Source: a virus. Taken from it: DNA of 31,774 bases. Each line of letters starts with the position of its first letter. The stretch's first letter is position 1. Made by a program: the position numbers and the translations under genes. The DNA is taken from positions 1 through 31,774 of the IMG/VR virus record IMGVR_UViG_3300010151_000074. One strand, given 5' to 3'. Shown here piece after piece: positions 1 through 8,115 of the stretch. The notes under the pieces were generated by a model, which was not told the origin of the DNA, searched no databases, and saw only the letters and a list, made by a program, of their open reading frames with translations.

Positions 1-119
1 AAGGTGACTTCACTATAGAGGATGGGGTTTGTCCTTACATATCTCAAAGTCTAAAAGCTATAGAGGAGATAGAAGCGTATGAAGATAACGGAGACACATC
101 TAATCCCGTTATACACTGA
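1..119 (+). CDS. C-terminal end of an unidentified upstream gene (partial)
   Basis: The frame beginning at base 3 is open from the window edge to a TGA at 117-119 and gives about 38 residues. The tail is acidic, with a run reading AIEEIEAYEDNGD, and has no recognisable motif. The other two forward frames hit stops almost at once (TGA at 4-6, TAG at 16-18), so this is the only candidate coding frame. The gene lies in the same direction as the replication block. It is separated from the next gene by about 100 bases holding a large hairpin, so it may end an earlier transcription unit. Its function cannot be told from this fragment. Confidence 0.55.
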   Translation, partial: GDFTIEDGVCPYISQSLKAIEEIEAYEDNGDTSNPVIH

Positions 120-132
120 GGACGCTATACAT

Positions 133-185
133 AATGGGGATATTTTTTCCCCACCGAAGGTGGGGGAAAAAAATATCCCCCCATT
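133..185. repeat. Large near-perfect inverted repeat (hairpin) between genes
   Basis: Bases 133-155 pair with 159-185 around a three-base GAA loop. From the loop outward the stem runs ACC/GGT, a C4/G5 block, a T6/A7 block, ATA/TAT, a G4/C6 block and AAT/ATT. All unpaired bases (one G, one A, two C) are on the right arm and lie in homopolymer runs. The T run precedes the GC core and the A run follows it. No U tract follows the hairpin on either strand, so it is not a textbook intrinsic terminator. It sits between the end of one gene and the first complete gene of the replication block, and may act in termination, RNA processing or replication. Confidence 0.85.
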
Positions 186-220
186 GGCGATTGGCCGTTG
201 ACTATTAAGGAGTTTCGGTT

Positions 221-538
221 ATGGATGTTGGCTATCACGTTGTTAAATACTCTACTCATAGGCAGATATTTTCTGGTATAATATACCGTAATAAGGATGA
301 TGATTTGTTCTTATGTAGGGGTGAGAAAGGGACAGGCTTTATAGTAGAGCAATTAGATAGTAAGGAAGTTAGATACATGGACTATGATAAGTCCGATAGT
401 TTAGGACGGCGAGCAAGCTTGATGTTGAGAAGTGGGAAGTCGTGGCATATTACTGCCGAAGCTAAGTCCTTGTTAAACAAGGCTATTGAATGGGAACATC
501 AACAATTTACTACAATGACTGAGGATTATATAGCATGA
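221..538 (+). CDS. Hypothetical protein, 105 aa, first complete gene of the replication block
   Basis: I do not recognise this protein. It has mixed charge, no membrane segment and no cysteine cluster; the first half looks beta-rich and the C-terminal third helical. The start at 221 has a good ribosome binding site, AAGGAG at 207-212, eight bases upstream. The stop overlaps the start of the CobS-like gene as ATGA, which implies translational coupling with the ATPase and VWA pair. By position it could be an accessory of that pair, but this is inference from context only. Confidence 0.75.
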   Translation: MDVGYHVVKYSTHRQIFSGIIYRNKDDDLFLCRGEKGTGFIVEQLDSKEVRYMDYDKSDSLGRRASLMLRSGKSWHITAEAKSLLNKAIEWEHQQFTTMTEDYIA

Positions 539-1671
539 GTAACGTAGATAGAGCAACATTAGAAGTTATGCTGGCTCGTAAGAGGAAACTAAGGGAAGAG
601 CAGAACGCTGAAAAGATAGATAGCACTCCAGTTGTGACAGAAGCAGACACATACTTAAAGCAATCTGTTACACCAGTTAAGCAAGATAGTACCGATGAGA
701 TTGATACTAGAGCCTTATTCTCTAAGATATTCTGGAAGCCTATCAGTATGCCTGACTTCTTAATCCCGTCTTATTCCCCCGATCACTGGGCTTCTGAGAT
801 CAGGTCTAAGATACCTACCATAGATAAGACTTACTTCTTAGATAAGAAAACCATAGAGAAAATAATGTTCTCTATCAGGGAAGGGGATACTACTCTTTTA
901 CATGGTCAGACAGGGACAGGTAAGACTACTATAGCAGAGCAGATTGCTGCTCACTGTGGCATACCTTTCTTCAGAGTGTCATGCCACGGTCAGATGGAAG
1001 CGTCTGAGTTTTTAGGTGGCAACTCAGTAGTCAATGAGAATGGAGTCCCTATAACTCAGCACTCTAGCACTGATACTACAACTGCTGCTACCTATGGTGG
1101 TATGTTATGTATTGATGAGGTGTTTAGATCACCGGCTGAATCCCTTATGACCTTGCAATCTCTCTTTGAGATTCCTCACAAGTTATCATTGCAAGATTCA
1201 CATGGCATAGACAGAGACATTAAGATACCAGAAAATGATTTCTTCTTAGTGCTAACAGATAACACCACCGGAACAGGTGATTCTCAAGGTAACTTTGTGT
1301 CTGAAGTACAAGATACTTCTACTCGTAATCGTATTAGACGCTGTGTTTATGTGGGATATATGAGTGCAAAGGATGAGCTTGCCTTATTACAGAAAAGTTA
1401 TCCAGATACGCCAGCTTCTATACACATATCCATGATTAAAGTAGCAAACCTAATGCGTAATGCTTTCGATGAGAACATCATCATGGATACTATGAGTATC
1501 AGGGAGTTGCTTACTTGGTCTAAAGACTTGAAAGACTTGAGAAATATAGAGCAAGCGTTTCACTTCGGAGTGTTTGGTAAGTTAGGTAAGGATGACATGG
1601 TGCAAGTGACTGATATGTATAGACAAGTGTTTGCTACTGATGTAACTGAAGGAGATACAACTGATGAGTAA
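535..1671 (+). CDS. cobS: CobS-like / MoxR-type AAA+ ATPase
   Basis: A 378-residue AAA+ ATPase of the CobS/MoxR clade. The Walker A motif GQTGTGKT is at residues 124-131 and the Walker B acidic pair is D194-E195. A sensor-1 segment DNTTGTGD at about 242-249 closely resembles the ANTxGxGD signature of CobS, and arginine-finger candidates fall at about 264-269. The first 75 residues are hydrophilic and probably flexible. In bacteria CobS is the ATPase of aerobic cobaltochelatase with CobT and CobN; other MoxR ATPases act as chaperones with VWA partners. The next gene encodes such a partner, overlapping by 8 bases, so the two very likely form one complex. No CobN is present here, so cobalt insertion is not established. 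The gene symbol is given by homology only. Confidence 0.85.
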   Translation: MSNVDRATLEVMLARKRKLREEQNAEKIDSTPVVTEADTYLKQSVTPVKQDSTDEIDTRALFSKIFWKPISMPDFLIPSYSPDHWASEIRSKIPTIDKTYFLDKKTIEKIMFSIREGDTTLLHGQTGTGKTTIAEQIAAHCGIPFFRVSCHGQMEASEFLGGNSVVNENGVPITQHSSTDTTTAATYGGMLCIDEVFRSPAESLMTLQSLFEIPHKLSLQDSHGIDRDIKIPENDFFLVLTDNTTGTGDSQGNFVSEVQDTSTRNRIRRCVYVGYMSAKDELALLQKSYPDTPASIHISMIKVANLMRNAFDENIIMDTMSIRELLTWSKDLKDLRNIEQAFHFGVFGKLGKDDMVQVTDMYRQVFATDVTEGDTTDE

Positions 1672-3520
1672 TAGTACCTTATCTTTATGGGACATCACAC
1701 TCATAGCACAGCGTAGAGCTGAGAGCTTAGGGGTTCCTATAACTTTTGATGAGCAGTGTGAGCAACCTTACTACAGTCTAACGAATGGGATTGTATTTCC
1801 TCGACCGTCCCTTCCTGTGTCTGAGAGAGAGTTAGTTGTAATGAGGGGTTCGTGGATACATGAACCGTTACACGTCTTGAGAACAACGTCAATTAAAATC
1901 TTCCGGTCGTATCCTAAAGATGATCCTAGTTTAACGGATGAGTTCATGTATGTTTGGAACATGATTGAGGATGACTCTATGGAGAGAGCACACGCTGCTG
2001 TCTATGAAGGGGATGCCCAAGACTTGTCAAGTATGTATTACTTGATAGCTAAAGAGAACCTAAATAAGTATAAGGAGGTCGCTGAGAAAGAGGGAGGTGA
2101 GCTACAACTAGACGCTGACACTACTAAGATGCTGGCTCTACAAACCTTGCTCTTGATATCCCGTACTGATTGGGATAAAAAGGTGGACTTGATAGTGACA
2201 GAGTATCTGGAGGCTATCCCTGCTGACAGTGCCGAACTAGCCTTACACTTAGAGGAAGAAGGTTACATAGACTTGATGAGGAAAGCAGTATCACAGCACC
2301 AAGTCCATGATCTAGCTAGAGAATTATATAATAGAGTATGGCCGAAGAGTTCTGAGTTACCACCCCCACCACCTGAAGAAACCCCTGACACTGGTGATGA
2401 AGAACCTAAAGAGAATGAGTCAGGAGAATCACCACCACCAGAACCCAATGAAAATCAAGAAGGTAATACAACACCACAAACTCCTGAAGTAACTGAAATA
2501 GTAGATAAGATAGACGCGAAAGAGGAAAGTATAGAAGCACCAGTACCTTTCGCTATACACTGGGAAGATCTAAAGAACAACGATGAATCTGGTTTAGATT
2601 TAGAAGTTCCTTCTACTATAGATTATACTGGTAAAGATAAGGCCGGATCTTGGGTTCCTTGTGAACCCTCAAAGAGAAACATCATACACTTAGATGATGA
2701 CACTCACCCTTATAAAGAACGTGATACGGATAGTTACTTAAAGGGGGCTAATCTTTGCAATTCTTTAGGGAATCAAATCCGCAGGAACTTACAGATACTA
2801 ACCAAGTCTAAGCTAAAGGCGGAACGTAAGACAGGTAAAGTACATAATAAAAACCTGTTTAGATTAACGGCTCCTCAAGTGGGGACAGGTGATTGGAATA
2901 GTAGGATATTCAAAACTAGAAAGAAAGGATTGGATTTAAATTGTTGTGTAACTATCTTAGTAGACTGGTCTGGTTCTATGGGTGGAGAGAAAAGAGTTAT
3001 AGCTGCGCAAGCATCACTGGCTTTACTTCACACGTTTGATAAGGCATTGAACATTCCGGTAGAGATATTGATGTTCGCTGCTAGGTCAAGGCAAATGAAC
3101 TTCGGTATAGTAAAGTCATACAATTCAAGGGCATACACTGACCACCAGATAGTAAGAAGGATGAATGGATTTACTCCCTTCGCAGCAGGTAATCAAGATG
3201 CTGACGCTCTACTATGGGCGCACTCAAGGTTAGTTAAACAGAAAGCAAGCAGGAAAATACTAATAGTCTTGTCTGACGGCAGTCCTTCCGTGTCTTCTAG
3301 AGGTAATGCCGGAGATTATCAAGACCCTGACGCTGGGTTACAATTAGTAACACAGGAATTGAGAAAGAAAAGTAGCAAGATAGACCTGTATGGTATAGGT
3401 ATACAGGATAAGAATGTATTAAGATTCTATGGGGACAAGGCACAAGTAGTAAAGAAACTAAGTGACTTGCCCGAAGTATTATTAACGACCATAAAGCAAG
3501 GAGTATTATCTAATGGTTAA
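1664..3520 (+). CDS. cobT: CobT-like VWA-domain protein with HExxH motif
   Basis: A 618-residue protein in three parts. The N-terminal region carries HEPLH at 66-70, a zincin-like HExxH, followed by NMIED at 99-103, a pattern seen in VWA-linked putative metallopeptidases. Residues about 227-285 are a Pro/Glu-rich acidic linker, as in CobT. The C-terminal VWA domain has a complete MIDAS metal site: DWSGS at 434-438, T504 and D538. It overlaps the CobS-like ATPase upstream and a membrane protein gene downstream. The likely role is the substrate-binding or adaptor partner of the ATPase: a chelatase subunit, a chaperone that remodels metal sites, or an ATPase-gated peptidase. The pairing is clear; the biochemical activity is not. 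Confidence 0.82.
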   Translation: MSNSTLSLWDITLIAQRRAESLGVPITFDEQCEQPYYSLTNGIVFPRPSLPVSERELVVMRGSWIHEPLHVLRTTSIKIFRSYPKDDPSLTDEFMYVWNMIEDDSMERAHAAVYEGDAQDLSSMYYLIAKENLNKYKEVAEKEGGELQLDADTTKMLALQTLLLISRTDWDKKVDLIVTEYLEAIPADSAELALHLEEEGYIDLMRKAVSQHQVHDLARELYNRVWPKSSELPPPPPEETPDTGDEEPKENESGESPPPEPNENQEGNTTPQTPEVTEIVDKIDAKEESIEAPVPFAIHWEDLKNNDESGLDLEVPSTIDYTGKDKAGSWVPCEPSKRNIIHLDDDTHPYKERDTDSYLKGANLCNSLGNQIRRNLQILTKSKLKAERKTGKVHNKNLFRLTAPQVGTGDWNSRIFKTRKKGLDLNCCVTILVDWSGSMGGEKRVIAAQASLALLHTFDKALNIPVEILMFAARSRQMNFGIVKSYNSRAYTDHQIVRRMNGFTPFAAGNQDADALLWAHSRLVKQKASRKILIVLSDGSPSVSSRGNAGDYQDPDAGLQLVTQELRKKSSKIDLYGIGIQDKNVLRFYGDKAQVVKKLSDLPEVLLTTIKQGVLSNG

Positions 3521-3734
3521 TCTAACAACCTTTATAAGTTTATGTATAACTACTGTTATTAGTATTATATATACAAGTTACTTACTAATTACTGAGGGGT
3601 TATCTACGGAGACTACGGGATGGTGTTTGTTTAGCTTGCTATCTATAGCATTTATTATGCACCTTATATCCGTAGTTAAAATCATACATAAATATTCATA
3701 TGTTTTAGAAACATATAAAGATCGTGCAAGGTGA
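3513..3734 (+). CDS. Small membrane protein, two predicted helices
   Basis: A 73-residue protein with two hydrophobic stretches, about residues 5-27 and 37-58, and a basic C-terminal tail (KDRAR), consistent with a two-helix inner-membrane hairpin. It starts 8 bases inside the end of the VWA gene and its stop overlaps the GTG of the next small gene, so it belongs to the same coupled operon. I recognise no family. It could anchor a partner complex or be a host-takeover factor; neither can be shown. Confidence 0.65.
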   Translation: MVNLTTFISLCITTVISIIYTSYLLITEGLSTETTGWCLFSLLSIAFIMHLISVVKIIHKYSYVLETYKDRAR

Positions 3735-3901
3735 GGTGCAAGGCTTGCAATAGGATTCTTCAAGGTGTTGATTGGTTGTATGCAGAAACCAAGAAAGACT
3801 ACGAAGATTTATGTCTCAAGTGTAGAGACTTATCAACATTAAAGGACAAAGAAAATGAGATCGACAAAGATACCAGCAAGACTGATACTAAGTCTAACTA
3901 A
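3731..3901 (+). CDS. Zinc-ribbon microprotein, 56 aa (GTG start)
   Basis: This gene starts with GTG in a GTGA overlap with the previous stop. The product has cysteines at 3, 6, 28 and 31 (CKAC and CLKC), a clear two-CxxC zinc site, followed by a charged Lys/Asp-rich tail. The last 47 bases overlap the start of the primase gene in another frame. The regular cysteine pairs and the start overlap support a real gene. Zinc microproteins of this type are common in phage early regions and are usually of unknown function; binding to DNA, RNA or a host protein is possible. Confidence 0.65.
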   Translation: MRCKACNRILQGVDWLYAETKKDYEDLCLKCRDLSTLKDKENEIDKDTSKTDTKSN

Positions 3902-4904
3902 GTATGATGGTATATCATCAGGGCAGTATAGGTTTAACCATACAGACTGCTCCGCAGGAGAGGACACGAAGAAAAGATTGTATATAAAAATACCTACTAA
4001 GCAACCGTGGACAAGGGTTGCTTACTGTCATAACTGTGGGTTAAGTGGGTTCGCTACGTTAAGATCGAACTCTTATGACTATCGTAGGGCAAAGCAACAT
4101 GAGAAGTTATTACACAATTTTAATGCAACAGAACGTAATTCAAGGGAATATGGTTACAAGATAAGCTCTGGAGATCGGAAACAAGAACGCTTAACAACAG
4201 ATCGTCAACTCCAAACTCCCTTTGAGGATTGTCCTTCAGACGTGAAGGTAAGGCTAACTCATGCTCGTATAGATGAGGATAGGTATAACAGATACCTTAT
4301 AAATTATAGCCCCGCTATTGATAGGATAATAATACCTTATGTGGAATACTCTGACCAACCATCCCTCTTATCTACACAATTTAAAGCGGTCACTCCGGGT
4401 ACAATACCGAAGTTTTTTACGGAGGAGGAACCCGGCGCAGAGTACAAGACTGATGTTATCTCAAGGCAATCTATGTCCCTAGCTCATAGGCATATTAGAA
4501 AAGAAAGTGAGGAAGGGTTCGTACACACTCCAGATACAAGCTGTTTAACCACTGGGAATAAAACTTTAGTTATAGTAGAGGATTATTTCTCTGCAATAAA
4601 TATAGCAGAGACTAATGATAATTACCATGCCCTCCCTTTAGCCGGAGTACATTATAATACAATGCAAATAGCGGAAATTTTGGAGAGAAATTTATATACA
4701 AATATTATAGTATGGTTAGATAATGATAATGAAACCGTTATCAAGAAAGCGAAAAGATTAGAGACAGACCTTGAGTTCTTAGGAGGTGGTGCTACTGTGC
4801 ATAGATATATAGGAACTAACCACGACCCTAAACTTCTCAGTGATACTGAGATATCTGGTACAATAGATACAATGATAACGGAGACAGATAACGATGTACT
4901 TTAA
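3855..4904 (+). CDS. DNA primase with zinc site and TOPRIM domain
   Basis: A 349-residue stand-alone primase. Near the N-terminus, H29 and C32 with C58 and C61 (YCHNCG) form a probable zinc-binding motif for template recognition. The TOPRIM catalytic domain has its acidic residues in VEDYFSA at 241-247 (E242) and in WLDND at 287-291 (D289, D291). It would make RNA primers for lagging-strand synthesis. The next gene is the DnaB-type helicase, overlapping by 11 bases, so the two activities fused in T7 gp4 are split here. The start at 3855 has AAAGGA about 8 bases upstream, which supports it despite the overlap with the zinc microprotein. Confidence 0.85.
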   Translation: MRSTKIPARLILSLTKYDGISSGQYRFNHTDCSAGEDTKKRLYIKIPTKQPWTRVAYCHNCGLSGFATLRSNSYDYRRAKQHEKLLHNFNATERNSREYGYKISSGDRKQERLTTDRQLQTPFEDCPSDVKVRLTHARIDEDRYNRYLINYSPAIDRIIIPYVEYSDQPSLLSTQFKAVTPGTIPKFFTEEEPGAEYKTDVISRQSMSLAHRHIRKESEEGFVHTPDTSCLTTGNKTLVIVEDYFSAINIAETNDNYHALPLAGVHYNTMQIAEILERNLYTNIIVWLDNDNETVIKKAKRLETDLEFLGGGATVHRYIGTNHDPKLLSDTEISGTIDTMITETDNDVL

Positions 4905-6120
4905 TTCCGCTTTAGCTTTATTGGGTAAGGATAAAGAATCCTTTGAAACATATTTCCCTTACTTAAATAACTTCCATGTCCCTGCTGAAGTTGCTTGTCT
5001 ATTAGAATCTATAGAGAAGTACTATGGTTTAGGCAATGATAAGATAGATTGGGAGGAATTCAGAGGGTGGTTTCATATAGCCGAACACCCAACACTAGGG
5101 GCTAAGAAGCACAAAGTATATGATACATACATAGATAATATAATTAAAGCACCGATTGATGAGGGTGCGGTACAACGAGTGTATGAATTAAAGACAGCAG
5201 ATCAGATACAAGACTTGACCGAGGAGATAAAGAGCGTAGCTAATACAGATAGCCTAGAAGAAATCATAGAGATTAGCCAGTCATACTTAGAGGACAGGCT
5301 TATCTCAGGTGACGATCATATAGTTGACATGGATATAGATACGCTAGTTAAGTCAGTTGTATTAGGAGATGGTATAGAGTGGAGACTCGAAGGCTTGAAC
5401 ACTAGCTTAGGACAAGTACATAAGAGCGACTTCCTCTTGGTAGTCAAGCGACCAGAGACAGGAGGCACAACCTTCCTTACTTCTGAGTTCACTCATATGC
5501 TCAAGCAATTACCCGAAGGTAAGAACGCTATCATTTTTAACAATGAAGAAGGTGGCGCTAAGTTAGGGTTGCGCTTAGTACAATCAGCATTAGGTGTAAC
5601 AGCCCAAGAGATAGCAGCAGATGTAAAACAAATACAGAAAGACTTTGATACATTCTTAGGTGGACGGAAGATTCTTATATGTGATCCGCCTGATGGGCTT
5701 ACTACCCATAAGATTACCGACGTACTAAAGAATAACCCTGACTGTTGGCTCATAGGCATCAACGTACTTGATAAGGTAGGAGGATTCTATAAGCACGATG
5801 AAGTACAACGTCAACGTAAGCTAGCAGAGTGGGCTAGAAATACTGCTAAGAATCATGGGGTTGTACTAGCTGTACTACAAGCAGACGGCTCGGCAGAAGG
5901 TCAACAATTTATGAACCAAAGTCAAGTGTACGGTTCTAAGACTGGTGTGCAAGGGGAAGCAGATGGTATGATTATGATAGGACGTGATGTAAAGACCGAT
6001 ACTATACGGTATATTAGTGTAGCTAAGAATAAGAAACCAACGACAGGTAAAATGGAACCGTCATTAAGACACGCACAGTTTGCTTGTGCCTTTGACCAAG
6101 ATAAAGGAAGATTCACATGA
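4894..6120 (+). CDS. Replicative DNA helicase, DnaB/RecA-fold, with unusual P-loop
   Basis: A 408-residue helicase with an N-terminal helical region to about 160 and a RecA-fold motor. A conserved-looking NNEEGG at about 217-222 supplies the catalytic glutamate region. A segment reading ADGMIMIGRD near the C-terminus matches the late motif of DnaB-family helicases. The P-loop is odd: KRPETGGTT at 185-193 aligns with the usual ARPGxGKT, but the lysine is glycine (G191) and the first glycine is glutamate. The base sequence reads cleanly (gga ggc aca). K185 might compensate. It sits between primase and polymerase with short overlaps, as expected for the replication core. Confidence 0.82.
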   Translation: MYFNSALALLGKDKESFETYFPYLNNFHVPAEVACLLESIEKYYGLGNDKIDWEEFRGWFHIAEHPTLGAKKHKVYDTYIDNIIKAPIDEGAVQRVYELKTADQIQDLTEEIKSVANTDSLEEIIEISQSYLEDRLISGDDHIVDMDIDTLVKSVVLGDGIEWRLEGLNTSLGQVHKSDFLLVVKRPETGGTTFLTSEFTHMLKQLPEGKNAIIFNNEEGGAKLGLRLVQSALGVTAQEIAADVKQIQKDFDTFLGGRKILICDPPDGLTTHKITDVLKNNPDCWLIGINVLDKVGGFYKHDEVQRQRKLAEWARNTAKNHGVVLAVLQADGSAEGQQFMNQSQVYGSKTGVQGEADGMIMIGRDVKTDTIRYISVAKNKKPTTGKMEPSLRHAQFACAFDQDKGRFT

Positions 6121-8093
6121 TAGTCATTGATGTAGAAACTACTATGAGGAGTAACACAAATTTTTCTGCTACTCCTTTCGATCCTAAGAATGAAATGTTA
6201 TCACTGGGGTATACGCAAACAAGTATCATACCAACAGCTAGTAGAATTGTAACATCTTACGATCAAGGTATGTCAAAGACCCGCATAATAAACGACTTGA
6301 ATGTTAAGGATAAACCAATCGTATTCATTGGACATAACATTAAGTTTGATTTACATTACTTGGTGTTAGAAGGATTAGACTTAGATCAAGTATCACTAGC
6401 ATATGATACACAGTATATGTATTACTTATTAACAGGTAAGAAGTCACCAAGTCTAAATGATGTGGCCGATTACTATAAACTACCTAGAAAAAAGGATACC
6501 CTATCGGAATACTTTAGTAATAATATATCTATTGAGGACATACCAGAAAAAGAAATGCAAGAGTATCTTACCCAAGATATATCCCTTACTAAAGAAGTGT
6601 TCATAAGGTTATGGGATGACCTTTGTCCTGAACTATCCCCCTTAGTAGACTTAAACGCTAAGTTAAACATGGCTTTACAAGCTATGGAAATGAATGGTAT
6701 TTATATTGATAAAGAAAAATTATACCATGAATATAATAAAACAGATCTTGTAGTAGAAGATAGTTTAACAGAACTAAAGAGATTGGCTACACTGATATAC
6801 CCTGCCGGTACAGTGCCAGCAAAACTACACACAACAAAAACTTTGAATCAAATTTTTAGAGGCAAGCCAGTTAAGACAAAAGAAAAGTACGAAGCTGGTG
6901 TATACAAGAACGGCAACATAAAATTTGCTACAAGAGAAGCTGTAGTATATACAGATCAACCTATTGTTGGTGATGATAACTGGACTAAGAAAGAGAGAGC
7001 AAACGAGAATGTAAATCTAGGGTTGCCTATGGGGGAGAAGCAACTACAAACAATACACGATCATGTACGTGGTCTTACTGTAGCACAGAAAGAGTATGCC
7101 CTTCAAGTAATTAAGTATAGAAAGTCTAGTAAGCTAAGAGATTCTTTCCTCAAACCTATTGGGGATTACTTGAGAGAAACTCAGAGTGGAGCTATACACC
7201 CCACGTATAACTGTACTACCACTAGTACTGGTAGGTTGTCAAGTACAAACCCCAATGCACAGAACCAACCACCTGAAGTAGAGGCACTGTTCACTACACC
7301 TACAGCAACAGGTGATAGCATAGTGGTACGAGCCAGCGCAGACTTCAAACAACTAGAGATATGGGCAGCAGCAGTATTATCTGGTGACTCACAACTACTA
7401 GAAGATATAGGTAACGGAGTAGATATCCCTGATACCATTGCCGCCAGTGCAAACTTATCCGGTTATAAACAACCGTCCGTCAGACGGTTATGTAAAGTTG
7501 TACTATACGGTACTATTTATGGGGGCTATCCCGCTGGTCTATCAAAGCAAACAGGGTGGGACAAGAAAATAATTCAAGACATACAAGCTGCTTTCTTTGA
7601 TAGGTATCCGGGATTAAAGAAATACTACGACGACTACATAACACTAGTAAATAATAGTAGTCCTATAGCACACCATCCCACTACCGGGGGAGCTATCGTA
7701 GCTATCCCTTCTATTACAGGCAGAATATATAGATACACACAGTACCCTCAATGGGATGGTAGGCTAGACTTTAACGTTCCTCAGTTGTATAACTACAGAA
7801 TACAAGGCTTCGCAACAGGGGATGTAGTGCCTCTCTATATCGCTTGTTTTCTAGATACATTAGAGAAGAATTATAGTATTGGTGGCGCACCTATCTGTCA
7901 CCTAGAACGTACAGTACACGATCAAGTAGGGACTAGGTGGACTTTCCCACGTTCAGGATTGAGTTCAGATAAAATAGAACGGATAATAGAAGGAACTTAT
8001 GACGATGCTCTTGGTCTTACTCATATAGCATTAAAAGAGTGGTTGCCCAGCTTGCCTGAGCTGCCACTGGTTCTCGACTTAAAGATTTTTTAA
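6117..8093 (+). CDS. polA: Family A DNA polymerase with 3'-5' proofreading domain
   Basis: A 658-residue family A polymerase. The exonuclease motifs are DVE at 5-7, a GHNIKFD segment (Exo II) and YLTQD (Exo III, YxxxD). In the polymerase domain motif A is DFKQLE with D409. Motif B is RRLCK then YGTIYG, with K460 and Y464; Y464 aligns with E. coli Phe762 and T7 Tyr526. Motif C is HDQ at 601-603 instead of the usual HDE. There is no 5'-3' nuclease domain. Tyr at this position has been linked in marine virus surveys to virulent, fast-replicating phages. The gene overlaps the helicase stop by 4 bases. Confidence 0.93.
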   Translation: MIVIDVETTMRSNTNFSATPFDPKNEMLSLGYTQTSIIPTASRIVTSYDQGMSKTRIINDLNVKDKPIVFIGHNIKFDLHYLVLEGLDLDQVSLAYDTQYMYYLLTGKKSPSLNDVADYYKLPRKKDTLSEYFSNNISIEDIPEKEMQEYLTQDISLTKEVFIRLWDDLCPELSPLVDLNAKLNMALQAMEMNGIYIDKEKLYHEYNKTDLVVEDSLTELKRLATLIYPAGTVPAKLHTTKTLNQIFRGKPVKTKEKYEAGVYKNGNIKFATREAVVYTDQPIVGDDNWTKKERANENVNLGLPMGEKQLQTIHDHVRGLTVAQKEYALQVIKYRKSSKLRDSFLKPIGDYLRETQSGAIHPTYNCTTTSTGRLSSTNPNAQNQPPEVEALFTTPTATGDSIVVRASADFKQLEIWAAAVLSGDSQLLEDIGNGVDIPDTIAASANLSGYKQPSVRRLCKVVLYGTIYGGYPAGLSKQTGWDKKIIQDIQAAFFDRYPGLKKYYDDYITLVNNSSPIAHHPTTGGAIVAIPSITGRIYRYTQYPQWDGRLDFNVPQLYNYRIQGFATGDVVPLYIACFLDTLEKNYSIGGAPICHLERTVHDQVGTRWTFPRSGLSSDKIERIIEGTYDDALGLTHIALKEWLPSLPELPLVLDLKIF

Positions 8094-8115
8094 CGCAAGA
8101 AACGGAGATGTACCT

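Noticed and set aside
198-220. TTGACT at 198-203 as a -35 promoter box
   Set aside because: No matching -10 box at proper spacing; the candidate region runs into the start of the gene.
2263-2448. Minus-strand open frame rich in Gly and Ser opposite the CobT-like linker
   Set aside because: It is the mirror of the Pro/Glu-rich linker of the VWA gene; no ribosome binding site, and the plus-strand gene is certain.
7471-7489. Seven-base hairpin in the polymerase motif B coding region
   Set aside because: Short, in conserved coding sequence, explained by codon constraint.
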